This document shows positions 1-6,556 of a stretch of 6,993 nucleotides of DNA, in pieces. Origin of the DNA: a candidate division Zixibacteria bacterium 4484_93 (GTDB lineage: Bacteria > UBP14 > UBA6098 > 4484-93); assembly GCA_002085385.1 (NCBI GenBank), contig NATO01000094.1:1-6993 (forward strand), read 5' to 3'. The notes below the pieces were generated by a model. The model was not told where the DNA came from and ran no database searches. It saw only the letters and a list, made by a program, of their open reading frames with translations. Position 1 is the stretch's first letter. The number at the start of each line of letters is the position of its first letter. A program made the translations under genes and the position numbers.

Positions 1-690
1 CCCGAGGAACCAGAGACCGAGGCACCGTCTGCACCGAGAAACTTCACGATAACAGCCGGCGGAGATGAGGAGAGCCTCGTTCTCTCCTGGTCAGCCCCAT
101 CGGAGGGAGAGGTAACAGGATACTATATCTATTTCGATGGTGATATAATCGATTCCGTCGAGACAGGGCTTACCTACACGCACACGCCGGACGAGCTGGG
201 AGGTTATCAGGTTGCAGCTTACAACGATGAGTATATAGGAGACAGGACATCTGAGATTTCTACCGAGCTTGTGGCAGGTAATAATCAGGAAATCTGGCGT
301 ATGGATGACCCGAGCCCCGACCATCCATCCGGATACGGCTGGAATGAAGGCGGAAGCGGTACAGCATACAGTATGTCAGGGACAGCAAATCAGCCCTATG
401 TCGACCTTTACTTCGACACGGACAACACTCTCGATTCCCCAGACAATCTTGGCACAGGCTGGAGAACAACCGCTATTGCCCTCGTGGCTGAGACATACAA
501 CAATATCGAGCTTGCACCGGCAACCGGATACTACAATATGGAGGATGTTGCTTTAAACGGGGTTTATATCCTCCAGACACAGGATGGCAACTACATCAAG
601 CTCCAGATAACCGGCTGGGACACCGTTACCCACAAGATAACATTCAAATACGGTTTCCAGACAATTCCCGGTTTCCGCAGGATGAAATAG
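1..690 (+). CDS. Secreted/surface protein with fibronectin type III domain, 3' part only
   Basis: Frame 1 is open from the first base to the TAG at 688-690, giving 229 residues; the true start lies outside the window. Residues about 9-92 (from 'APSAPRNFTI' to 'TEISTELVAG'-like text) read as a fibronectin type III domain, with the conserved core Trp of 'LVLSWSAP', the 'YYIYFDG' strand and a 'YQVAAYND' strand. Residues about 97-229 form a second, beta-rich region full of aromatic and Asp/Gly residues. It includes 'YVDLYFDTDN' and 'GVYILQTQDGNYIKLQI', and closes with 'KITFKYGFQTIPGFRR'. That last part resembles the HmuY-like pattern in which a strand ends in 'dGkyyKl' and is followed by 'itFkY', but this is a motif-level likeness only. 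The acidic Pro/Glu-rich start of the fragment looks like an interdomain linker. No catalytic motif is visible. I infer an exported binding or structural protein, possibly a lipoprotein; its signal peptide would be upstream. A strong hairpin follows the stop directly. Confidence 0.9.
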   Translation, partial: PEEPETEAPSAPRNFTITAGGDEESLVLSWSAPSEGEVTGYYIYFDGDIIDSVETGLTYTHTPDELGGYQVAAYNDEYIGDRTSEISTELVAGNNQEIWRMDDPSPDHPSGYGWNEGGSGTAYSMSGTANQPYVDLYFDTDNTLDSPDNLGTGWRTTAIALVAETYNNIELAPATGYYNMEDVALNGVYILQTQDGNYIKLQITGWDTVTHKITFKYGFQTIPGFRRMK

Positions 691-697
691 AATGATT

Positions 698-737
698 GCG
701 GGTCTCTTTGAGAAATTCTCGGGGACCCGCTCTCTCA
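698..737 (+). terminator. Probable Rho-independent terminator of the FnIII-protein gene
   Basis: GCGGGTC at 698-704 pairs perfectly with GACCCGC at 724-730. The stem extends through 705-707/721-723 with two G-U pairs and one C-G pair, and there is an inner GAG/CTC stem (710-712/718-720). A pyrimidine-rich tract, TCTCTCATTTCTT, follows. The hairpin starts 8 bases after the TAG at 690. The T tract is interrupted, so termination efficiency is uncertain. The hairpin covers the first codons of the longest possible reading frame of the next gene (TTG at 696), which argues against that start. Confidence 0.7.
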
Positions 738-746
738 TTTCTTAAT

Positions 747-1446
747 ATGAGCCTCGAAAACAAGGTATTCCTCATATCAGGGGCTATCGTTGTAATTTCT
801 GCCATACTACTGCTTCCAGCAGGCTCGATATTCGTCTCGGGGCAGTCGCTGGAGAAATTCATACCCTTAGGTGCAAGCGGGATATTTGTTTATATCATCT
901 CATCACTCATTCTTCTTTACCTCGGGATAAAACTTGCCGTTTATACCAGGTCATACGATTTCCCCTTCATACGCAGGATACTGACAAAAGCCTCTCTGAG
1001 AAATAATCTCTTAGATGCCCTGAAACATTCTCTCTTCTCCGCAATCATTGTCTGGCTTGCCCTCATCGGGATAAGGAACATTTTTTCCTCGTTCCTCAAG
1101 ACACTTCCCTACTCATTTTATTACAGCTACAACAACATCTTCCACCTCCTCGCCGTGAACTGGTCATCCTCGCTCTTCGAGGAGATAGCTTTTCACCTGT
1201 TTCTCTTCAACCTGTTTCTTCTTATCTTCGGCTTTGTAAAGCCGAAACATCTTCGGTCTTTCCTTGCATATCTTCTGACCGCTTCTATCGGTGCCACAGA
1301 TAATGGAGGTGCCCCATAGCCTGATTTTGAGCCTTTTTGTCTACAACGGAACGCTTGGAGTTGTGCTGAATATACTTTATCGCAAGGAGGGACTGGAATC
1401 GGCGGTTATTGCCCACTTTGTCCTGAACCTGCTTTTGAGGATGTAA
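747..1446 (+). pseudogene. CPBP-family intramembrane protease, disrupted by a +1 frameshift near 1311-1316
   Basis: The first frame runs from ATG 747 to TAG 1317-1319 (190 residues); a TTG at 696 would add 17 residues but lies in the terminator hairpin. It is very hydrophobic, with membrane segments at about residues 7-30, 42-66, 95-112 and 133-162, the last carrying FEEIAFH (E145, E146, H150). In CPBP (CAAX protease/bacteriocin-processing) proteins this motif is EExxxR and forms the active site. Here Arg is replaced by His, codon CAC at 1194-1196. The family's later motifs are missing from this frame but present in the +1 frame: His at 1315-1317, a membrane segment 'LILSLFVYNGTLGVVLNILY', then 'AVIAHFVLNLLL' (His 1414-1416, Asn 1426-1428, the HxxxN motif), ending at TAA 1444-1446. 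Reading CCCC (1312-1315) as CCC joins both parts into about 232 residues, a normal family length. The cause could be a real mutation, a homopolymer sequencing error or, less likely, recoding. No clear Shine-Dalgarno precedes ATG 747. The family matures peptides or prenylated proteins; the substrate here is unknown. Confidence 0.75.
1227..1246 (+). repeat. Near-perfect 9-bp palindrome inside the CPBP gene
   Basis: TTCGGCTTT (1227-1235) and AAAGCCGAA (1238-1246) are exact inverted copies separated by GT. In RNA this would give an 8-bp stem with a 4-base loop. It encodes the loop FGFVKPK after the EEIAFH membrane segment. No T run follows, so it does not look like a terminator. It may be coincidental. 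Confidence 0.5.
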
Positions 1447-1455
1447 TTTTGTTGC

Positions 1456-1484
1456 TTGACTTTTGCTTTTAAGATGCATAAAAT
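1456..1484 (+). promoter_or_regulatory. Sigma-70-like promoter of the metallopeptidase gene
   Basis: TTGACT (1456-1461, one mismatch to TTGACA) and TAAAAT (1479-1484, one mismatch to TATAAT) are separated by exactly 17 bases, in an AT-rich stretch between the stop of the CPBP remnant (1446) and ATG 1517. Transcription would start near 1490, leaving a leader of roughly 25 bases. This suggests the peptidase has its own promoter. A second TAAAAT at 1493-1498 has no matching -35 element. Confidence 0.6.
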
Positions 1485-1504
1485 ACTTAAGTTAAAATAG
1501 AAAC

Positions 1505-1511
1505 AAAGGGG
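1505..1511 (+). promoter_or_regulatory. Ribosome binding site for the metallopeptidase
   Basis: A purine-rich AAAGGGG ends 5 bases before ATG 1517 and is followed by AAAAG. This supports ATG 1517 as the start, as does the signal peptide that begins directly at that codon. Confidence 0.7.
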
Positions 1512-1516
1512 AAAAG

Positions 1517-4500
1517 ATGAGGATTGCCTTACCACTCGTGATACTTCTTATTTTGCCTTCTCTTCTTTTTGGCTTTCTGCCAACGAACGAGGATTTCATC
1601 GGAGGAGAAGCTCCTGTCGAGCATCTGACGACAGTCGCACCGGATAATCTTGCCTGGGCTAATTTCACATCGAAGTATCCCGGCTGGCTCGGCTTCTGGG
1701 ACGAGGAGACGCAAAGCCTGAGACGGGCTTACGGCAACGGGATACAGCTCGGCAATGTCTCAAGTGACGAGGAGCTTGACCATTCTATAAGAGAATTTGT
1801 CAGAAAGAACTCATCTGCCCTCAGAATAGCACCCGAGTGTCTTGAACTTCTCTCCGTCAATCGTGTTCTGGGAAAGATATTTGCGATTTACAGGGAAACA
1901 TATCGGGGTATCCCGGTCTGGCTCGGCAGATTGGATTTCGACCTGTCGAATGATGGAAAGCTCGTTCTCATCTCGCTTCAGACTCATCCCAACCTTTCGG
2001 TGGATATAAATCCAGGGATATCGGAGGATGAGCTGGCGGACTATCTCCCAAAATGGGAAGAGATATTGTCTGCTGAGCCTGTCATTTTCCCCGAGGACAG
2101 AGGACACCTCGCCTGGTGGGTGAGGACTGGGTCAAAGAGAAGCTACATTCTGGATGCTCATACCGGGGAAATTCTTCTTACCTATCGTGAGACACCGACC
2201 TGTTACGGCGAGGTAACGGGGAATATTCACCCGGAGTATATGACCGACACCCCGATGGTTCTACCTCTGCCGTTTGTCTATATCAACCTCGACTCGGAGA
2301 TGGATACTGCGGATGTAAATGGGCGATATTCAAACGAGCTTTCACCCGGCTGGGTATGGGTTCAGGCGAAGGGGCTTTTCTGCGATGTCCAGCCTTTCGA
2401 GGCTGAGCCAATCGCTGTTATCGATGAGGTAACCGGAGATGAGGTTAATCTCTTCTGGGAGGATGTGTCCGATGAGAGCGGTGCATATTTTCATATCAAT
2501 CTGATACATAATTATTACAAGATGCTCGATGCGGATTTCTGCGCACTCGATTATGAGGTTCCCGTTGTCGTTCGGGATGAGGAGCCACCTTGCCCTGACA
2601 ATTCTTTCTGGGATGGCTATGGTGTGCATCTCGGAGCCGGCGGCGACATCTTCAATAACTTCGCATTCTTCTCCGATGTCATTTACCACGAATACACACA
2701 CGGAGTAACGCATAACATCTATCCATCTTCGGAACTTCCATACACAGGTCAGCCGGGGGCAATCGATGAGGCACTGTCCGACTATTTCGCCTGCACCATG
2801 ACCGACGACCCGCTCATCGGTGAAGGTGGACTATACAGAATAGGTGACCCCGGAATATATATGCGCTCACTCGACAACGACCTCGTTTTCCCCGACGATT
2901 GGGAGGGTGAGGTGCATGCGGACTCGAGGATGATATCCAGTGCCTTCTGGGAGATAAGAGAGTCGCTTGGAGCAGGATACACCGACACGCTCGTTCATTT
3001 TGCGAGATACGGCTATCCAAACAGGTTCGATGATTACGCCTATACAATTCTTGTCCTCGACGATGACGATGGCGACCTCTCCAACGGCTCGCCGCACTTC
3101 AGCCAGATATACTCCGCCTTCCAGAGGCACGGGATAGGGCATTTTGATATTGTCATCGTGCATACAGGCTACCACGACACCGAGGACGACATCAACCCAT
3201 ACCCGATAACCGCCGAGATAACAAGCACATTCCCACTCGATATGGATACAACAGGCATCTATTTCTCCACGGGGGAGGAGTACAGCTTCGTCCCAATAAC
3301 CGAGGTCGAGCCACATATATACAGAGGCTATATCCCTGCTCAGCCCTATGGGACAAGCGTTTCCTACTATATCTTTGCAAAGGACACGATGAATGTCGAG
3401 GCGAGCCTACCGGAGGGAGCACCGGAAGAGCTGTTCTCATTTCGCATCGGCGAGGATACAATACCACCCGTTATCCGTCACACTCCACCGGATGGTGAGA
3501 CACCGGAGACCTTCCCTGTCGAGATAAAATCGACTGCTACGGACAATCTTGGACTGGAGACAGTGATACTCGAGTATCACAAAAACCACGAGGCAGACAG
3601 AACCATCCCGATGACTGAAGAGGGAATAGATACATATTCTGTCCCGATTGATTTCGATGATATAGCAGTCGGGGATACCGTCTATTACCGGATAACTGCA
3701 ACGGATGCGTCATCGCATCACAACGAAGCCTCGTTCCCCGAGGAGGGATATGCGAGTTTCCCTGTGGTTCGAGGGATATTCCTCGATTTCGAGGAGACAG
3801 ACGGGATGTTTGTATCCTCCGACGGCTGGGAATGGGGTGAGCCACATGGCGTTGGCCCAGAGGAGGCATACTCGGGCAGAAACCTCTGGGGAACAATAAT
3901 CGATGGATATTATGCCAACGATGCCGACTACTCGCTCACAACACCCGATTTCGACATATCAGATTTCTCGGTGGCAACAGTTGAAATGTATCAGTGGTTC
4001 TCCACAGAGGAGCGTTTCGACGGCGGTAATATCAAGGTCTCGACGGACGGCGGGGAGAGCTGGAATATCCTTATACCCGTTGGAGGCTATAACACCCACG
4101 AGGTCTCAGCACTCTCCGAGCCAGGCTTCTCCGGCAGTGCCCCAGACTGGAAGAAGGTAAAATACAACCTCTCCTCGTATCTTGGCGGAAATGTTCGCTT
4201 TCGGTTTGACTTTAGAAGCGACCATGGGATGACCGATGCCGGCTGGTACTTCGACGATTTTGTGATAATGGAGAAACAGCTCCTTCTTGCACCGGTCAAT
4301 CTTTTAGCCGAATCTGGCTGGGAGGATGAAATTCCGCTTCACTGGAGCCCACCGGAGCCAGGAATGACACCGGGGGAAGGCTTTATCGGATACAATGTGT
4401 ATAGGTCGGAGGAGCCAGATATATTCCCGCCCGAACCGATAAACCCGGCGCCTACGACCGATAGTTTCTACACGGACTACTCGGTTATCCCGGAGAGAGA

Positions 4501-5701
4501 ATATTTCTATTATGTTACGGCAGTCTATGTTACAGGAGAAAGTCCCCCATCCGAAATTGTATCGGCGAGCTCATACTGGGTGGTTATGGAGACAACGAGC
4601 GATTCTGTTGCCGTGAGGCTATTACTTCGAGGGACAGCAGAAGAGAGATTCGACATAGTGAACTCCGGCACAGGACCGCTTCGCTACAGCGTAGCAGTTG
4701 CTCCATACAGTTCGAAGTCAACATTTCTGGAACCACCCGGCGAATGGACACTTCTCGCCGATGACCCCATCGACACCGACCTCGACCTCGACCTCGCAGC
4801 ATTCTTTGCACAGCATACGGAGGCGATGCTCTACTTTATGATAACCGCTCACCGACCTATGGGCGACTATACATCCGATTATATCATAGGATACGGGCTC
4901 GACACCGATTGCAACCCTGCAACAGGGTTTGCGATGGGCTCGGTGGGGGCAGATTACATCATCGGACAGGGAGCTCTCGGATACGGGACATCGATGATAC
5001 TCCGCTATAACCCCGATTCTCCTTATGGCTTCGATATGGTAGGCCCTGCTGAATGGGAATACTCCAATGATTCTGGCGACACGGTGGCTATCGGGGTAAG
5101 CATAACAGATATCGGCACACCAACGGAGACGAACCTTGTAGTTGCAACGATGCCCGAGGTAGCTTTTCCCCCACCCATCGAGGACTTCATACCTGATGAG
5201 GGATGCGTCCACTATTCCGTCTTCTCCGTCGACTGGCTGTCGTTCGACCCGGTATCCGGCGAGATACCAACGGGTGGCAGGAGTGCGATAACCCTGCTGT
5301 TCAACGCCGGAAGCCACCCACCGGGAGATTACCTCACCAACCTCGTTATCCGTTCAAATGACAGGGTCAACCCTGAGATTGCGATTCCAGTTTATATGGA
5401 GGTTGTGGTCGGAATAGACGCGGAGGAGACTCTTCCTGCAAGGTTTGCCATCTCGCAGCCCTATCCAAACCCATTCAACTCTAAAACAGACATCAGGTTC
5501 GATGTTCCACAGGAATCAACTGTGGATATTCATCTGTTCAATATCAAAGGAGAGATAGTGGAAACTGTTCTCTCGGATAAGCTTGCTCCAGGGAGATACA
5601 GAATAGCAATTGATATGAAGAAACTTCCGAGCGGTGTCTACTTTATCAGGATGAGGGCAGGTAAATTCTGTGATGCGAAAAAGCTGATACTCCTGAAGTG
5701 A
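1517..5701 (+). CDS. Secreted multidomain zinc metallopeptidase (thermolysin/fungalysin-like) with T9SS-type C-terminal sorting domain
   Basis: The product has 1394 residues. Residues 1-19 are a signal peptide (basic start, then a Leu/Ile-rich core). Residues about 85-225 form a propeptide: an FTP-like part with 'YRETYRGIPVW' (125-135) and a PepSY-like part ending 'AHTGEILLTYRE'. The catalytic domain spans about 230-545. It has HEYTH at 391-395 (zinc ligands H391 and H395, catalytic E392) and GAIDEALSD with E418 as the third ligand, as in gluzincins. H467 in 'EVHADSRMISSAFWEI' is the likely counterpart of thermolysin His231. DDDDGDLSNG (515-524) may bind calcium. Behind it come Ig-like regions (about 560-645 and 650-750), a MAM/choice-of-anchor-J-like module (about 755-918, ending 'GWYFDDFVI') and an FnIII domain (about 923-1018). 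An ASH-like domain follows (about 1030-1298), split by a DOMON/CBM9-like insert. Last is a C-terminal domain opening 'QPYPNPFN' (1314-1321) and ending 'KKLILLK', as in T9SS type A sorting domains. Catalytic residues are intact, so it should be active after prodomain removal. Assignment between M4 and M36 is uncertain: E418's context is M4-like and H467's context is M36-like. The substrate is unknown. Confidence 0.93.
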   Translation: MRIALPLVILLILPSLLFGFLPTNEDFIGGEAPVEHLTTVAPDNLAWANFTSKYPGWLGFWDEETQSLRRAYGNGIQLGNVSSDEELDHSIREFVRKNSSALRIAPECLELLSVNRVLGKIFAIYRETYRGIPVWLGRLDFDLSNDGKLVLISLQTHPNLSVDINPGISEDELADYLPKWEEILSAEPVIFPEDRGHLAWWVRTGSKRSYILDAHTGEILLTYRETPTCYGEVTGNIHPEYMTDTPMVLPLPFVYINLDSEMDTADVNGRYSNELSPGWVWVQAKGLFCDVQPFEAEPIAVIDEVTGDEVNLFWEDVSDESGAYFHINLIHNYYKMLDADFCALDYEVPVVVRDEEPPCPDNSFWDGYGVHLGAGGDIFNNFAFFSDVIYHEYTHGVTHNIYPSSELPYTGQPGAIDEALSDYFACTMTDDPLIGEGGLYRIGDPGIYMRSLDNDLVFPDDWEGEVHADSRMISSAFWEIRESLGAGYTDTLVHFARYGYPNRFDDYAYTILVLDDDDGDLSNGSPHFSQIYSAFQRHGIGHFDIVIVHTGYHDTEDDINPYPITAEITSTFPLDMDTTGIYFSTGEEYSFVPITEVEPHIYRGYIPAQPYGTSVSYYIFAKDTMNVEASLPEGAPEELFSFRIGEDTIPPVIRHTPPDGETPETFPVEIKSTATDNLGLETVILEYHKNHEADRTIPMTEEGIDTYSVPIDFDDIAVGDTVYYRITATDASSHHNEASFPEEGYASFPVVRGIFLDFEETDGMFVSSDGWEWGEPHGVGPEEAYSGRNLWGTIIDGYYANDADYSLTTPDFDISDFSVATVEMYQWFSTEERFDGGNIKVSTDGGESWNILIPVGGYNTHEVSALSEPGFSGSAPDWKKVKYNLSSYLGGNVRFRFDFRSDHGMTDAGWYFDDFVIMEKQLLLAPVNLLAESGWEDEIPLHWSPPEPGMTPGEGFIGYNVYRSEEPDIFPPEPINPAPTTDSFYTDYSVIPEREYFYYVTAVYVTGESPPSEIVSASSYWVVMETTSDSVAVRLLLRGTAEERFDIVNSGTGPLRYSVAVAPYSSKSTFLEPPGEWTLLADDPIDTDLDLDLAAFFAQHTEAMLYFMITAHRPMGDYTSDYIIGYGLDTDCNPATGFAMGSVGADYIIGQGALGYGTSMILRYNPDSPYGFDMVGPAEWEYSNDSGDTVAIGVSITDIGTPTETNLVVATMPEVAFPPPIEDFIPDEGCVHYSVFSVDWLSFDPVSGEIPTGGRSAITLLFNAGSHPPGDYLTNLVIRSNDRVNPEIAIPVYMEVVVGIDAEETLPARFAISQPYPNPFNSKTDIRFDVPQESTVDIHLFNIKGEIVETVLSDKLAPGRYRIAIDMKKLPSGVYFIRMRAGKFCDAKKLILLK
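4721..5221 (+). other. DOMON/CBM9-like module inserted in an ASH-like domain (within the metallopeptidase)
   Basis: This covers residues about 1069-1235 of the peptidase. Before it, 'ERFDIVNSGTGPLRYSVAV' (about 1043-1061) is the first half of an ASH-like beta-sandwich. Directly after it, 'WLSFDPVSGEIPTGG' and 'HPPGDYLTNLVIRSND' (1240-1282) are its usual second half. The insert has its own logic: an Asp-rich start (DTDLDLDL, 1086-1093), 'AMLYFMI', 'YGLDTDCNPATGF' and 'GADYIIG'. That order (D-rich strand, 'lYf', 'DtDnnpaTG', 'GaDy.i') is what I expect of DOMON or CBM9-type sugar/haem-binding modules. The boundaries are approximate and the family assignment is an inference from motif order. Confidence 0.5.
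4771..4796 (+). repeat. Short tandem hexamer encoding alternating Asp-Leu
   Basis: CGACAC is followed by three exact CGACCT units (4777-4794) and a partial CG. It is in frame and encodes D-T-D-L-D-L-D-L at residues 1086-1093 of the peptidase, the Asp-rich opening strand of the inserted module. Such units can change copy number without breaking the frame. Confidence 0.7.
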
Positions 5702-5718
5702 CGCTTACCTCTTCAGGA
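5691..5718. terminator. Inverted repeat across convergent stop codons, possible bidirectional terminator
   Basis: TCCTGAAG (5691-5698) and CTTCAGGA (5711-5718) are exact inverted copies with a 12-base loop. The loop contains the stops of both the peptidase (TGA, 5699-5701) and ftsX (TAA on the minus strand, 5705-5707). Each arm encodes the Leu-Lys near the end of one protein. There is no T run on either side and the stem is only 8 bp, so a terminator role is weakly supported; it is the only candidate at this junction. Confidence 0.3.
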
Positions 5719-6556
5719 ACTTTCTGACAGCGAACCCGCTTGCAGCAGCGCCGGTTATCCCACCCAGAATGACAAGAAAGATGGCTATATAGCCTATCGG
5801 GAAGAGCCTCGGGAAGAAACGCACGAGAGCAAGTTCGGCGAGACAGAGTAGCCCGGATGAGAAAAGCCCTGCAAATATCCCCTCAAATATCCCCTCGATT
5901 ATAAATGGTAATCTTATAAACGATGCTGTCGCACCAACGAAACGCATAATATATATGGATTCCGCCCGCTCGACGATATTGAGTTTTATCGTGTTCACAA
6001 TGATAATAAGCATCCCAAGGAGCATAACGACCCCGGTTATAACATCGATGAGAACAAATGTCTTTATCGCCCTATCGACCCTCTCGGCAACTGCCTGTTT
6101 GAACACGACCTCATCGACAATAGAAAGCTCACTTATCTTCCCAATCAGAGCCTCGAGCTTCTTTCCACTCCGATACCCCGGAGAAAGCCTTACGCGGAAC
6201 GATGCAGGCAGTGGATTGCCGGCGATATCACCGGTTATATCCTCGCCAAACTCCTGACGGAATATCCGATAAGCCTCCTCTTTCGAGATATAAACTACCG
6301 TATCTATCCCATCCATATCGAGAAGGAGCGAGGAGGTTTTTTCTCTTTCATCCTCCGAGAGTTCATCCACAAGAAATATCTCCATCTGGAGCCTCTTTGC
6401 AGCGTAGTCTGCATAGCTTTTCAGGTTCAGAGTTATATGCAGAAAGAGCCCGAACAGGAAGAGAGCGATGGTCATAGTAACAACGGATAAGGCAGTAACG
6501 AACCTTCTTCTCCACATTGTAGAGAGAGCCTCACCGACTGCCCAGAAGATGTTCAT
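5705..6556 (-). CDS. ftsX: Cell division ABC transporter permease FtsX
   Basis: The product has 283 residues, normal for FtsX. With the ATPase FtsE it forms an ABC complex at the septum. The complex does not import a substrate; it switches on periplasmic murein hydrolases through FtsX's large extracytoplasmic loop. The topology fits: a cytoplasmic start with basic RRR (16-18), TM1 about 20-42, an external domain about 43-165, TM2 about 167-189, then TM3 and TM4 within about 216-276, ending with a basic KFLKR tail. Family hallmarks are 'NPLPASFRV' (114-122) in the external domain and 'NTIKLNIVERAESIYIMRFVGA' (split here as residues 188-197 and 198-209) in the cytoplasmic loop after TM2, followed by 'PFIIEGIFEG'. 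The ATG (complement 6554-6556) overlaps the ftsE stop as ATGA, so translation is probably coupled. A good Shine-Dalgarno precedes it. No murein hydrolase gene follows; the next gene is the convergent peptidase. Confidence 0.97.
   Translation of the reverse strand: MNIFWAVGEALSTMWRRRFVTALSVVTMTIALFLFGLFLHITLNLKSYADYAAKRLQMEIFLVDELSEDEREKTSSLLLDMDGIDTVVYISKEEAYRIFRQEFGEDITGDIAGNPLPASFRVRLSPGYRSGKKLEALIGKISELSIVDEVVFKQAVAERVDRAIKTFVLIDVITGVVMLLGMLIIIVNTIKLNIVERAESIYIMRFVGATASFIRLPFIIEGIFEGIFAGLFSSGLLCLAELALVRFFPRLFPIGYIAIFLVILGGITGAAASGFAVRKFLKR

Noticed and set aside
692..745. 17-codon open frame starting at ATG 692, possible leader peptide
   Set aside because: It lies mostly inside the terminator hairpin, has no convincing ribosome binding site beyond chance purines, and shows no regulatory codon run.
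1311..1319. Programmed +1 frameshift site
   Set aside because: GCC CCA TAG has a C run and a stop but no known +1 recoding pattern, upstream Shine-Dalgarno stimulator or downstream structure; a mutation or sequencing error is simpler.
2342..3316. Two overlapping minus-strand open frames (123 and 149 codons) opposite the catalytic domain
   Set aside because: The plus strand carries the HEYTH and GAIDEALSD active-site motifs here; the antisense frames are by-products of its codon bias.
4913..4929. AACCCTG/CAGGGTT inverted repeat with a 3-base loop
   Set aside because: It is inside the coding sequence, encoding the conserved NPATG stretch; a 7-bp match is compatible with chance and there is no T run.
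4718..5317. 199-codon open frame on the minus strand
   Set aside because: It lies antisense within the peptidase gene, has no domain character and is rich in unlikely residue runs. The plus-strand frame encodes clear protein motifs throughout.
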